A DNA stretch of 23,585 bases, taken from Lachnospiraceae bacterium UBA7160. GTDB lineage: Bacteria > Bacillota > Clostridia > Lachnospirales > Lachnospiraceae. Position 1 is the stretch's first letter. Every line of letters starts with the position of its first letter. A program made the position numbers and the translations under genes. Under the pieces are notes generated by a model. It did no database searches, was not told the DNA's origin, and saw nothing but the letters and a program-made list of their open reading frames with translations. The stretch spans positions 1-23,585 of the forward strand of contig DKWE01000025.1 of NCBI GenBank assembly GCA_002491565.1. Direction: 5' to 3'. Of the stretch, positions 15,042 through 23,412 are shown one piece after another.

Positions 15042-16217
15042 CTAGGCAACCTCGATCCGAATCTTTCTGAGCGCCTCCTGAAGCTTGTCAACTGCCCGCT
15101 CCAGTGTCTCACCCTTCGTCACCACATGCCCGATCCGGTGCGGGCCCACGTGAAACTTCTTCACTTCCTCTCCCACCTGGTAATCGAACTGGATTTCACA
15201 GATATCCGGATCCGGCTCATTCTCATTGACCATCTCCCGGATAATGCCGTCCCGGTCACTGCGCAGCAGCATGCTCGCATTCGGAACTGCCTGTGCCTGC
15301 GGAAAATCGACCTCTTCCCCAAGCGCCGCAAGGATCAGCTTCTCATAATAGTCGTAGCCGTAGTAAATCGACACCAGCTCTGCCAGGCATGTTGCGCCTG
15401 AACGCCCGCCGATTTCCAGCACATAGGTCTTGTCATTCTTCCGGATGAAATCTGCATTAATCGCACAATTATCCAATCCCATCGCCCGGATTGCTCCCTC
15501 CAGCTGCCGTTTCGCATCCTCCAGCGCCTCCGGCTTCAGCTGATATGGCGCAAAATGACCGACCGGCACACCCGTATCTCCCTGGAATACATAATCTCCA
15601 TGCGGCAGAATGAACTGCACCTTTCCATGGTAGACAAACGCCTGTGCGCCGAACTCTTCTCCCTCGACAAATTCCTCGACAATATACGCATCTGCGTGGG
15701 ATGCCGCCCGCACCAGCTCGCGCGCGGACGCAAACTCCTCCGGCTGATTCACCCGGATGATACCGCGGCTTCCCGAAGAATCCACCGCCTTGAACATCAG
15801 GGGCAGCGACAGATCCCTGATCGTTTCCCAGCTTTCCTCCTCAAATGATACTCTGCGGAATCTGGCAGTACGCACCCCATACTCCTCAAATTTCTCTTTC
15901 ATGCGGATCTTGTTCGAAGCAATACAGGCGGCTTCAAAGCTCAGGCCCGTCAGTCCGAGTGCATCGCATACTTTACCGATTGTGATGACCGCCACATCTG
16001 TCCCTGCTGTCACAATCCCATCCACGTGCTCCCGCCTTGCAACTTCCAGCACCTTCTCATAATCGACCGTGTTCTCGTAAATCACCTGGTCTGCCAGCGC
16101 AAAGCCCGGATAATTGCCAGGAATACTGACGACAATGGTCCAGATCCCCATTTCCTTTGCTTTCTTTATCAGCGGCACCTGATAAATCCCGGCGCCCATA
16201 ATCATTAGCCGTTTCAT
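15042..16217 (-). CDS. ATP-grasp domain enzyme (carbamoyl-phosphate-synthase-like)
   Basis: ATP-grasp enzymes join a carboxylate to an amine or other nucleophile through an acylphosphate. The 391-residue protein has a Rossmann-like N-terminal domain (1-110, MIMGAGIYQVPLIKKAKEMG), then the ATP-grasp core. The core shows Lys143 in MFKAVDSSGSRG, the adenine-contact stretch IVEEFVEGEEFGAQAF (179-194), and the metal ligands NADF (254-257) and EIGGRSG (268-274). The substrate is unknown. The family includes purine-biosynthesis, biotin-carboxylase-like and peptide-ligase members. It starts 27 bases after the GT2 stop with AAAGGGG upstream and precedes LCP, so an envelope role is plausible but inferred. 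Confidence 0.9.
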   Translation of the reverse strand: MKRLMIMGAGIYQVPLIKKAKEMGIWTIVVSIPGNYPGFALADQVIYENTVDYEKVLEVARREHVDGIVTAGTDVAVITIGKVCDALGLTGLSFEAACIASNKIRMKEKFEEYGVRTARFRRVSFEEESWETIRDLSLPLMFKAVDSSGSRGIIRVNQPEEFASARELVRAASHADAYIVEEFVEGEEFGAQAFVYHGKVQFILPHGDYVFQGDTGVPVGHFAPYQLKPEALEDAKRQLEGAIRAMGLDNCAINADFIRKNDKTYVLEIGGRSGATCLAELVSIYYGYDYYEKLILAALGEEVDFPQAQAVPNASMLLRSDRDGIIREMVNENEPDPDICEIQFDYQVGEEVKKFHVGPHRIGHVVTKGETLERAVDKLQEALRKIRIEVA

Positions 16218-16244
16218 ACTTTTCGCCCCTTTCTGAACCGTAAA

Positions 16245-17240
16245 TCACTGCCTTTTGGTTCTCTTCTCTTCTATATTCCGTCTCTCATCCGCTTCCTCAT
16301 TTTGCTCTCCCGCATCCTGCTGGTGCACACCGCGCACCACGAACTGCGGATTCCTGCTCATCCCCAGGAAAATGCGTCCGATATACTCGCCGATGACGCC
16401 CATAAACAGTAAATTGATCCCGGAAAAAAAACAGATTGCAGCCATCATAGACGGCCATCCTATGTAAGTCTCCGGCCGCACAAGCTTCAGAATTACAACA
16501 GCTAAAGCCCCTATCAGCCCCCCCAGTGCAAAGAAAAAGCCCGTCCAGGTCGCAAGCCGAAGCGGAACAATTGAGTAGCCAAGGATATTCGACCAGAGCT
16601 TCAGAAGCTTCCCGAATGTATAATTTGACTTTCCGACCTCCCGCTTAAAATGTTGGATCGGCACAGAGCAGATATTGCGCGTCGTCCGCAAAAACAGCCC
16701 CTGCAGGTGCGTATAGGCACTTTTATACTCCACTGCGTAGTCCCGCACAAAGCGGCGAATCACCCAAAAGCTTGACGTTTTCATGTTTTTAGGTTTGCCA
16801 AGCAGCAGCCTCGCCGACAGATCGTTGACACGGCTCCCGAAATTCCGGAAACCACTGTGCTGCTTGTCCGGATAATATCCGTAAACAATATCATAGCCTT
16901 CGTCGAATTTGTCCAGAAGAAACTGCAGCTGCGAAGGGTGCGTTTGCATATCATCATCCATCGCGATCAGCACATCACCCTTTGCATAATTCAGCCCGGC
17001 CATCACTGCATTATGCTGGCCTGCATTTTTGGCAAGCTCCACAGCCCGGACACAAGGGTACTTTTGCACCAGTCCCATCAGAGCCGCCATCGTCCCGCCC
17101 CCGTCCGGCGAACAGTCATCCACCAGAACAAATTCATACGTATGTCTCCCGAGCCTGTCCAATTCCTGCATCGTCAGCTCCACCACCTTGCCGATGGTCT
17201 GCGACGAGCGGTAGCACGGGATAATGATTGAATATAGCAC
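16245..17240 (-). CDS. GT2 glycosyltransferase with two C-terminal membrane helices (GtrB/CsbB/ArnC type)
   Basis: Enzymes of this class move a sugar from a nucleotide donor to undecaprenyl phosphate at the inner face of the membrane. The GT-A domain begins YSIIIPCYRSSQTIGKVV. VLVDDCSPD is near residues 38-46, AMDDDMQTHP with the metal-binding DDD at 95-97, and KREVGKSNYTFGKL near 199-212. Two membrane helices lie near 225-253 and 263-287, then GEYIGRIFLGMSRNPQFVV and a charged tail. I place the start at GTG 17240 because AGGAGAG stands 7 bases before it. An ATG at 17276 would add 12 residues without a ribosome site. YfhO is directly upstream, the same pairing as B. subtilis CsbB-YfhO. Confidence 0.93.
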   Translation of the reverse strand: MLYSIIIPCYRSSQTIGKVVELTMQELDRLGRHTYEFVLVDDCSPDGGGTMAALMGLVQKYPCVRAVELAKNAGQHNAVMAGLNYAKGDVLIAMDDDMQTHPSQLQFLLDKFDEGYDIVYGYYPDKQHSGFRNFGSRVNDLSARLLLGKPKNMKTSSFWVIRRFVRDYAVEYKSAYTHLQGLFLRTTRNICSVPIQHFKREVGKSNYTFGKLLKLWSNILGYSIVPLRLATWTGFFFALGGLIGALAVVILKLVRPETYIGWPSMMAAICFFSGINLLFMGVIGEYIGRIFLGMSRNPQFVVRGVHQQDAGEQNEEADERRNIEEKRTKRQ

Positions 17241-17319
17241 GTTTTTTCTCTCCTGACTACAGAAATTTAATTCCATAACTACTTTCTATACGAATGCCAT
17301 CTTGTTAAATGCTGTCATA

Positions 17320-17388
17320 CTATAACCTTGATGCTTCTGTGCGCTGCATCGAACACGCAGTCTGTGCGCATCACACAAGGTATTATAG
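17320..17388 (-). other. Foldable intercistronic region between yfhO-like and GT2 genes
   Basis: ACCTTGATGC (17325-17334) pairs with GCATC/AAGGT (17368-17372 and 17377-17381) around a 4-base bulge, and CTATA (17320-17324) with TATAG (17384-17388) can extend it into the stop codon of the YfhO-like gene. Inside is a CTGC/GCAG hairpin and a 9-base direct repeat, TCTGTGCGC (17336-17344 and 17361-17369). No U-run follows on the minus strand, so it does not look like a terminator. A role in mRNA processing or stability is possible. Confidence 0.45.
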
Positions 17389-20300
17389 GCTCCGCTTTTT
17401 CTTCCTCCAAAGCCAGGTGACAAGACACAGCACAAGGAACAGTACCGTCGCCCCGGCCATCACAGCCAGAGCCTGCCGGACCCCCGGAATCTCAAACCGG
17501 AGCTCAATGCTATGCTCCCCCTTCTCGAGATCCAGCGCCATATACATCACATTCGCCTGATACAGCTCCGTCTCCTTCCCGTCGACATACGCAGTCCAGC
17601 CTCTCTGGTATGGAATACTAAGGACTAGAAGACGGTCTTCCGGGAGAGAAATAGTTCCGGATACCGAGTTTGTTCCGATTGTCACCTGCTCCAGAACATG
17701 CTCTTTCCTTGCCTCGGTATAAGTCTTCACCGGCTCCATCGGCTGGCAGCATACCGCAAGGCTGTCAAAATGAATCACACCCTCCCGCTTCATCGTAATA
17801 GTAAGGCTGGATACCGTCTCCTTGTGATATCCAAGATGAAACACGTAATCCTTCTGCCCCGTGCGGTAGCGGTTATCCTCCGGCTTAAACGCATAGCTGA
17901 TGCTGTTTCCCTCCGTCGTCAATGTCAGATCCAGCTCCATCTCTGACATATCTCCCTCCAGATACGCATCCTTCAGAACAACGTACAGCTCCGCATCCGG
18001 CTTCGCGTCTACCTGCAGGGTGACACGATACTTGCCCTGGGTCTTGTTTCCTTTCTCGCCTTCTCCGGCAATCAGTGCATGTTCCGTAAGCTGTGCACCG
18101 TTCTCCTTCACTCCGGTAATTGGAATCGACTGCAGGGTTGTCTGCGGCGCCTCACCCGATGTATATTCTTTGACAAGCGCTTCGTCCTCCAGAATGGCGC
18201 TCTGCATCAATACTTCCTGGCGTTCCAGCACTCCATACGCCTCCAGCTCCTCTCTGGTCAGCGCACGGTCATACGTATAGCCAAGCGGCAGCGCATACGA
18301 GTTCTCATAAATCGTCGCTGCAGCATCATTCGCCTCTGTGTGCAATACCGGCTCATAACCATATGCCATCGACCGCTCCGTCCTGTCATAGCTGCCAAGA
18401 TATTTCACAGAAGCCAGCGCATTCAGGAAGGTACGATTGCTGAAGCCCATCATCTGGGTCAGACTGTAAGAGGTACAGCCATTCAGTTCCAGAAACTCCA
18501 TCATGCTGCTGTTTAAGGTACTGCTGAACATGGTGATGCTGTTATAGCCCAGAATTGTCGGCGTATTAATCGTATGATAGTCCAGCTTCAGCGCCGCGGC
18601 ACGGTAAAAGCTGTCGTCAGAAAGCTCACCCAGCGCTGCCAGCGGCGTATCCAGAAGACTCCGCTCCGTTTCCCCGTAATCCGCGTAATAATCCGCCTCC
18701 CCGCCGATCTGATACAGCGAAAACCCCGCATACCAGACGAGCACAAAGGTCAGCAGCAGCAACAGGAACCGTTTCATGGTTTCCCGAATCCATATCTGAT
18801 GCTTCTGGCAAGCGAGCACCACCAGATACACAAGCGGCAGCGAAAGTGCCGCAATCTGTGTATAGATACTATTCTTGTGAGTTCCAAAAAACGCCAGATA
18901 GGCATAGACCGCCATCAGGCCAAGAATCATCCTTCGCTCATGCTTTTTCAGGGATAGCATCGCTTCATACTGATCCGCCACCAGATAAGCCACCACCAGA
19001 GAAACCATGTAGCACCACCGGTTGATGACAGAGCTGAAGCCGCTGAACAGGTAGCCGAACAGAGGAAGCGCCATAAAGACAACGCAGAGGCCGGACAAAA
19101 GCTTTAATTCTCTCTTGCCTCTTCTGGCAAAAAGCACGACCACCGCAATCAGGGCAATCGGCAGATAGCCCAGCCGCAGCCACTCTCCCGGAGCATTCTT
19201 TGCGGTGATAAAGGTCATAAAGCAGTCCACAAGCCAATCGGGACGGTAATAGAACAGGGACGGCGTCTTGATCACGCTGGCCCCGCCGCGCCCGGAACTG
19301 ACATACAGTCCAAATGTCGTCACCAGTACGATGCAGGACATTGCAACACCGAGAAGGTAACTGCCGCTGATCACCAGTCCCCGCCCAAAAAAATGCTTCA
19401 CCGTCCGTTTTCCGGAATCTTTCTGGCAGAAGAAGCGGACCAGAAAGTAAACGCCCATAGCGATTGTATTCATATACAAATAGTAATAATTGCTCAGCAG
19501 AGACACCGCAACCAATATCGTGCAGAGATACCACCGCTTCTGGCGCAAAATCTCCTCAATCGCAAGAATCAGCAACGGAAGCAGGATCATCGGAATCATA
19601 AACATAGGATGCTTTACTCCGCCGAACATGGCAAATCCGCTGATGACGTAGACTACGCTGGCAAGAAACGTTGGGAAATAGTCCTTTTTGAAATAGAGAC
19701 ACAGAATCGACATACTGACCCCGGACAGATAGAACCGGAGAATCGTCAGTAGATTGTAGACAAACTCGATATATTTCTCCGGAAAAAGCGCATTCAAAAA
19801 ATACAGCGGCTCCAGGCTGTAAGTAATCTCGCCCCCCAGACCCACCGTAAAATCGTACATCGGCAATGTGAAATTGCCCGACAACAGATTCCGGAACAGC
19901 TCTTTGATATATCTGGAATAATAGACCGCCTTTGGGTAGTACTGCGTCAGACCGTCTCCCTTGATAATCAGAGACTTTCCGCGCACCCAGAAGGTCGCGA
20001 ATACCAGAAGCAGCACGATGGCAAAAGCTGCTGTATACAGCAGAAAATACGCCGCCATCTTGTGCTTCACCCGGTAGCGGAGCCAGTCATCAGCGCTCTC
20101 ATAGAGATGGTACACCAGTTGTCCTGCCGGAATTGCCAGATGCGAAATCAGCAGCAGGACCATTGCAAGAAGGACAAGGGTGAGGACACCCGCTGTTGCA
20201 AAACGGCCATACAGCCCAAGTCCAATTGCAAGCAGGGCAAACACAAGAAGAGCACCTTCTGCTCTCGCGCACAGGGTCTTCAGCCCCTCCAGCCGCAGAG

Positions 20301-21114
20301 AGAGGTCGTAGATTCCTTCCGCCAGCAGGTAAATCAGATACACTGGGAAAGCGGCAATTGCGATCTGGCAGACTGCCTTTGCCGGCGTCCCATAGAGCAG
20401 CACAGACGCCAGCGTGATGACTGCCGCCGCTCCGGCAAGTCCGGTACGAAAGCCCGGCTTCTTCTTTTCAAACCATCCGCCCAGCAAAAAGAACGCAAAA
20501 TACGGCACACCTCCCACCGCAGGAAGCTGTGCCTGGCCGAACAGGGAACCCGTCAGCAAATAGGCATCTTTGCCGCCCGCAAGCAGCGCAGATGCCAGCA
20601 GCACAAAACTGACCGCAAAGAGCAGCCGGGGCTGTCCAAAAAGCCGGTCCACCGTGCGCCCCGCAGCCAAAACCACGAAGCATACCAGTGCCAGTGTAAA
20701 AAACACCGCAGACACAGGGGTAGAAAGCATCAGCGCCAGCAAATCAGACGTCAGAAGCTGCAGCAGTACCCCTGTCTCCGACACACCGCGCTCCGGAATC
20801 AGGAGAACCAGCTCATACCCCATCGTCAGCACAACATAAAACAACAGATATTTAACCGCCGTCAATAGCAGCCATTTCTTCCTCTGCTCTGTGCCATCTG
20901 ACTGCAGCTTCGCTGTATACCGGTATCCCAGCACAAAGAAAAACCCGGACACAGCAATCAGGTAGGAAACTAGTACCATCCGGTTCACAATCCCGGTGTA
21001 CTGATTCTGATTTCCTATGACAAGCAGCGCAATATATACAGAAAAAATGCCGCAAAACAAAAACTCCATCTGCCGGTCGCAATGGTTCTGCCGGACGACG
21101 GTCACTTTATTCAT
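17383..21114 (-). CDS. YfhO-family membrane protein with an extra N-terminal membrane domain
   Basis: YfhO proteins are GT-C-type polytopic proteins. In B. subtilis YfhO works with the GT2 enzyme CsbB to glycosylate lipoteichoic acid outside the cell. Start at ATG 21114 is supported by AAAGGA at 9 bases. The in-frame ATG at 21153 lacks a ribosome site. The product has 1243 residues, versus about 850-900 for many YfhO proteins. The YfhO part begins near residue 350 (KHKMAAYFLLYTAAF, then KGDGLTQYYPKAVYYSRY) and is followed by many helices, an extracytoplasmic C-terminal domain (about 810-1205) and a last helix before WRKKKRSL. The first 340 residues form a separate set of about 9-10 helices with segments such as GVPYFAFFLLGGWFEKKK, reminiscent of membrane acyltransferases. 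Confidence 0.9.
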   Translation of the reverse strand: MNKVTVVRQNHCDRQMEFLFCGIFSVYIALLVIGNQNQYTGIVNRMVLVSYLIAVSGFFFVLGYRYTAKLQSDGTEQRKKWLLLTAVKYLLFYVVLTMGYELVLLIPERGVSETGVLLQLLTSDLLALMLSTPVSAVFFTLALVCFVVLAAGRTVDRLFGQPRLLFAVSFVLLASALLAGGKDAYLLTGSLFGQAQLPAVGGVPYFAFFLLGGWFEKKKPGFRTGLAGAAAVITLASVLLYGTPAKAVCQIAIAAFPVYLIYLLAEGIYDLSLRLEGLKTLCARAEGALLVFALLAIGLGLYGRFATAGVLTLVLLAMVLLLISHLAIPAGQLVYHLYESADDWLRYRVKHKMAAYFLLYTAAFAIVLLLVFATFWVRGKSLIIKGDGLTQYYPKAVYYSRYIKELFRNLLSGNFTLPMYDFTVGLGGEITYSLEPLYFLNALFPEKYIEFVYNLLTILRFYLSGVSMSILCLYFKKDYFPTFLASVVYVISGFAMFGGVKHPMFMIPMILLPLLILAIEEILRQKRWYLCTILVAVSLLSNYYYLYMNTIAMGVYFLVRFFCQKDSGKRTVKHFFGRGLVISGSYLLGVAMSCIVLVTTFGLYVSSGRGGASVIKTPSLFYYRPDWLVDCFMTFITAKNAPGEWLRLGYLPIALIAVVVLFARRGKRELKLLSGLCVVFMALPLFGYLFSGFSSVINRWCYMVSLVVAYLVADQYEAMLSLKKHERRMILGLMAVYAYLAFFGTHKNSIYTQIAALSLPLVYLVVLACQKHQIWIRETMKRFLLLLLTFVLVWYAGFSLYQIGGEADYYADYGETERSLLDTPLAALGELSDDSFYRAAALKLDYHTINTPTILGYNSITMFSSTLNSSMMEFLELNGCTSYSLTQMMGFSNRTFLNALASVKYLGSYDRTERSMAYGYEPVLHTEANDAAATIYENSYALPLGYTYDRALTREELEAYGVLERQEVLMQSAILEDEALVKEYTSGEAPQTTLQSIPITGVKENGAQLTEHALIAGEGEKGNKTQGKYRVTLQVDAKPDAELYVVLKDAYLEGDMSEMELDLTLTTEGNSISYAFKPEDNRYRTGQKDYVFHLGYHKETVSSLTITMKREGVIHFDSLAVCCQPMEPVKTYTEARKEHVLEQVTIGTNSVSGTISLPEDRLLVLSIPYQRGWTAYVDGKETELYQANVMYMALDLEKGEHSIELRFEIPGVRQALAVMAGATVLFLVLCLVTWLWRKKKRSL

Positions 21115-21235
21115 AATTTCAAATCCTTTCCAGCGGCATAGAGCCCATGCCACAAGAGTATCTTATTGTATCACCCCGGATCTCTCTGTTTGCCTGCCTG
21201 AACGTAAAGGATGCCTGTGTATCCGGACGATTCTG

Positions 21236-22585
21236 TCATACAATTCCCAACATCCGCGTGGCAATCTGGAAGTAAATCACCAGCGCTACCGCATCCACAA
21301 TCGTCGTAATGAACGGGCTTGCCATAACAGCAGGGTCAAACCCGATTTTCTTTGCAAGCATCGGCAGAGAGCACCCGACCAGCTTTGCCACGATCACAGT
21401 CACGACCATGGTAAGGCACACAATCGCCGCAACCTGCATGCTCACGCGGTCCAGCAGCAGCAGCTTTCCGAAATTCACCACAGCCAGTGTCACACCGCAC
21501 AGCACCGCTACCCGCAATTCCTTCCACATGACGCGGAGCATATCTCTAAACTCCACCTCTCCAAGCGAAAGGCTTCGGATGATCGTGACGGATGCCTGTC
21601 CGCCCGCATTTCCACCTGTATCCATAAACATTGGGATATACGCGGTCAGCACCGCATAGGCCGCAAGCGCATCCTCATAGGCGAGTATAATTTTCCCGGT
21701 GAAGGTCGCGGAGATCATCAGCAAAAGTAGCCATGGGATACGCTTCTTCCAGGTCTCCAGCACAGAGGTTCTCATATAGGGCTTGTCGGTCGGCGTGATT
21801 GCCGCCATCATTTCGATATCCTCTGTAGCCTCCTGCTCGATGATATCCATAATATCATCAACCGTAATAATTCCGACCAGGCGGTTTTCACTGTCGACAA
21901 CCGGCATTGCGTCAAAGTCGTATTTCTGGAACTGATGAGCGACTTCCTCCTGGTCCATCAGGGTGCTGACCCGGATGACATTCTCCTCCATCCGATCGCC
22001 AATCCGGTCAGACGGCGCGCTCAGCAGCAGCATCCGCAGCGAGATCGTACCGCACAGTCTCCGCGACTGGTCCGTGACATAGCACGTATTGATTGTCTCC
22101 TTATCGAGCCCGATCTTACGGATACGCTCAATGGCGTCCGCCACAGTCTGGTTTTCCTTCAGATCGACGAACTCGACGGTCATGATGCTTCCTGCTGAGT
22201 CCTCCGGATACTGCAGCAGATGATTGATGTCCCGCCGCGTCTCAGGCGTTGTCTGCGCCAGAAGCCGCTTCACCACATTGGCAGGCATCTCCTCCATCAG
22301 ATCCGCCGCGTCATCCGCATACAGATTCTCAATAATCCCCGCAGCCTCACGATCCGTCAGCGAGGTAATAATGGTCTGCTCCAGCTCAATCGTTAAAAAG
22401 GAAAATACATCCGCGGCAATCGACTTCGGAAGCAGCCGGAATATCTTAATCAGTTCAGAAGCAGGGAGCTCCAGCTCCTCCAACGCCGCCGCGATATCTG
22501 CTTCGTTCATTTCCAGCATCGCGCAGCGCAGCGCAGCATACTGCTTCTGCTCGATCCACTCTCTCATCTTCTCGATCTCTAACAT
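21236..22585 (-). CDS. mgtE: Magnesium transporter MgtE
   Basis: MgtE is a homodimeric Mg2+ channel gated by cytoplasmic Mg2+. The 449-residue protein shows an N-terminal superhelical domain (about 1-125) and two CBS domains (about 135-195 and 200-255, with YDFDAMPVVDSENRLVGIITVDDIMDII). A plug helix leads into five membrane helices (about 283-449). The family signature MDTGGNAGGQ is at 321-330. The Asp in FITTIVDAVAL (Asp431) matches the pore Asp of the family. The start has AAGGAG at 7 bases. The 224-base upstream region lacks a recognisable M-box but holds a candidate leader ORF that overlaps the mgtE start out of frame. Confidence 0.97.
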   Translation of the reverse strand: MLEIEKMREWIEQKQYAALRCAMLEMNEADIAAALEELELPASELIKIFRLLPKSIAADVFSFLTIELEQTIITSLTDREAAGIIENLYADDAADLMEEMPANVVKRLLAQTTPETRRDINHLLQYPEDSAGSIMTVEFVDLKENQTVADAIERIRKIGLDKETINTCYVTDQSRRLCGTISLRMLLLSAPSDRIGDRMEENVIRVSTLMDQEEVAHQFQKYDFDAMPVVDSENRLVGIITVDDIMDIIEQEATEDIEMMAAITPTDKPYMRTSVLETWKKRIPWLLLLMISATFTGKIILAYEDALAAYAVLTAYIPMFMDTGGNAGGQASVTIIRSLSLGEVEFRDMLRVMWKELRVAVLCGVTLAVVNFGKLLLLDRVSMQVAAIVCLTMVVTVIVAKLVGCSLPMLAKKIGFDPAVMASPFITTIVDAVALVIYFQIATRMLGIV

Positions 22586-22676
22586 AGCAAGTCTCCTTAT
22601 TCAGTTGTATGGTTTTTATGTCAGGCCAAGGGCCGGGAACGTCAGATACCTTATGCGTATGCCTTCGTTTCTTCAT
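22455..22676 (-). CDS. Candidate regulatory leader ORF of mgtE
   Basis: An ATG at 22676 is preceded by AGGTGAAAGGTGGTGG with 5 bases of spacing, a strong ribosome site. It opens a 73-codon frame that overlaps the first 131 bases of mgtE in another frame. The N-terminus is MKKRRHTHKV, followed by DVPGPWPD at codons 12-19, a Pro/Asp/Trp-rich stretch of the kind that slows or destabilises ribosomes. The part after about codon 30 mostly mirrors mgtE and is probably not functional as a protein. In Salmonella, mgtA is controlled by the Pro-rich leader MgtL, so a similar role here is attractive. No homology could be tested. Confidence 0.5.
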   Translation of the reverse strand: MKKRRHTHKVSDVPGPWPDIKTIQLNKETCYVRDREDERVDRAEAVCCAALRDAGNERSRYRGGVGGAGAPCF

Positions 22677-22740
22677 AAAAACCACCACCTTTCACCTGCT
22701 AAGATTGGAGCAGTGCTGTCACTGCCGGAAGTCAGGTATC
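22645..22740 (-). promoter_or_regulatory. Possible leader mRNA pairings upstream of mgtE
   Basis: A 7-base inverted repeat, GATACCT/AGGTATC (22645-22651 and 22734-22740), spans the candidate leader start region. A 6-bp hairpin GCAGTG-ACAG-CACTGC lies inside it near 22709-22724, and a GGCC-CTT-GGCC hairpin lies in the Pro-rich codons near 22624-22634. No M-box consensus is visible. Alternative folds are plausible but unproven, and I see no strong separate promoter. Confidence 0.3.
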
Positions 22741-22809
22741 ATGTCCGCCAGATTTCCCATTCCGAAATACCAGCTGCCGACACACACCGAGTCTGTGAAG
22801 TGCAGCCGA

Positions 22810-23370
22810 TCAGATACTTTTCCCGGACATGATAGATGCGCGGCAGCGGGAGACCAGCCACGCGGCAAAAAGCCCGCATACGGTCCCGGTCAGAGCCCCG
22901 CAGATCACATCGGTCGGATAATGGATCCCGATATAGAGCCGTGTAAATCCCATCAGTGCCGCAAATACAAGCAGCAGCCGATATCCCCTGCTCCCCTTCT
23001 GCGTGCGGCAGATCGCCACAGCCGCGGCAAAGGAGCTGCCGGTATGCCCGGACGGAAAGGAAAAGTCGGTCGCCCGCTTTCCTATGAGCTGCAGACCCTC
23101 AATCACTTCGTAAGGGCGGGTCCTCGCCGCCAGATTCTTCAGAATCATATTGTTCAGCAGCAGGGAACATGTCAGGCCAGCCAGGCCGGCAACGCCCGCC
23201 CATCTTGTCTTTGGAATGCAAAGCAGCATAAGGCTGATCAGAATCCAGATGAGGCCAAGACCGCCAAGACGGGTAATCGTCGTCATGATGGGGGTGAGCC
23301 AGTCAGCGCGCAGGTTGTCCTGAATCCAGAGCAGGATCGCCGCGTCTGCGGATAGGATGCTTTCTACCAT
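22810..23370 (-). CDS. PAP2-superfamily membrane phosphatase
   Basis: PAP2 membrane enzymes remove phosphate from lipid substrates such as undecaprenyl diphosphate or phosphatidic/phosphatidylglycerol phosphates. All three motifs are present: KNLAARTRP (78-86, K-x6-RP), PSGH (106-109) and TRLYIGIHYPTD (143-154, with Thr in place of the usual Ser). The length of 186 residues and about five helices fit the small BcrC/PgpB-like class. The start has AGGAGG at 7 bases, and a good promoter stands 43 bases upstream. An undecaprenyl-diphosphate phosphatase role would fit the neighbouring glycan genes, but other lipid phosphates are equally possible. Confidence 0.93.
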   Translation of the reverse strand: MVESILSADAAILLWIQDNLRADWLTPIMTTITRLGGLGLIWILISLMLLCIPKTRWAGVAGLAGLTCSLLLNNMILKNLAARTRPYEVIEGLQLIGKRATDFSFPSGHTGSSFAAAVAICRTQKGSRGYRLLLVFAALMGFTRLYIGIHYPTDVICGALTGTVCGLFAAWLVSRCRASIMSGKSI

Positions 23371-23412
23371 AGATTATCCTCCTGTTATGCAATGCGTATT
23401 CAACGCTCTTCT

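Noticed and set aside
17241..17276. ATG at 17276 as start of the GT2 gene
   Set aside because: There is no ribosome site before it, while GTG 17240 has AGGAGAG at 7 bases and starts exactly at the conserved first strand of the GT-A fold.
20062..20868. 268-codon plus-strand open frame opposite the YfhO-like gene
   Set aside because: Its extreme Gln/Arg/His/Lys content is the antisense image of hydrophobic membrane codons.
21114..21236. Terminator between mgtE and the YfhO-like gene
   Set aside because: A CCGGAT/ATCCGG pair in the gap has a loop of about 40 bases and no T-run, so it is not a credible terminator.
22586..22809. M-box (ykoK) magnesium riboswitch before mgtE
   Set aside because: The conserved M-box segments (such as the GGTGAGGCTCCT-type and TGCCCA/TGGGTCAACAG-type blocks) are not recognisable on the minus strand.
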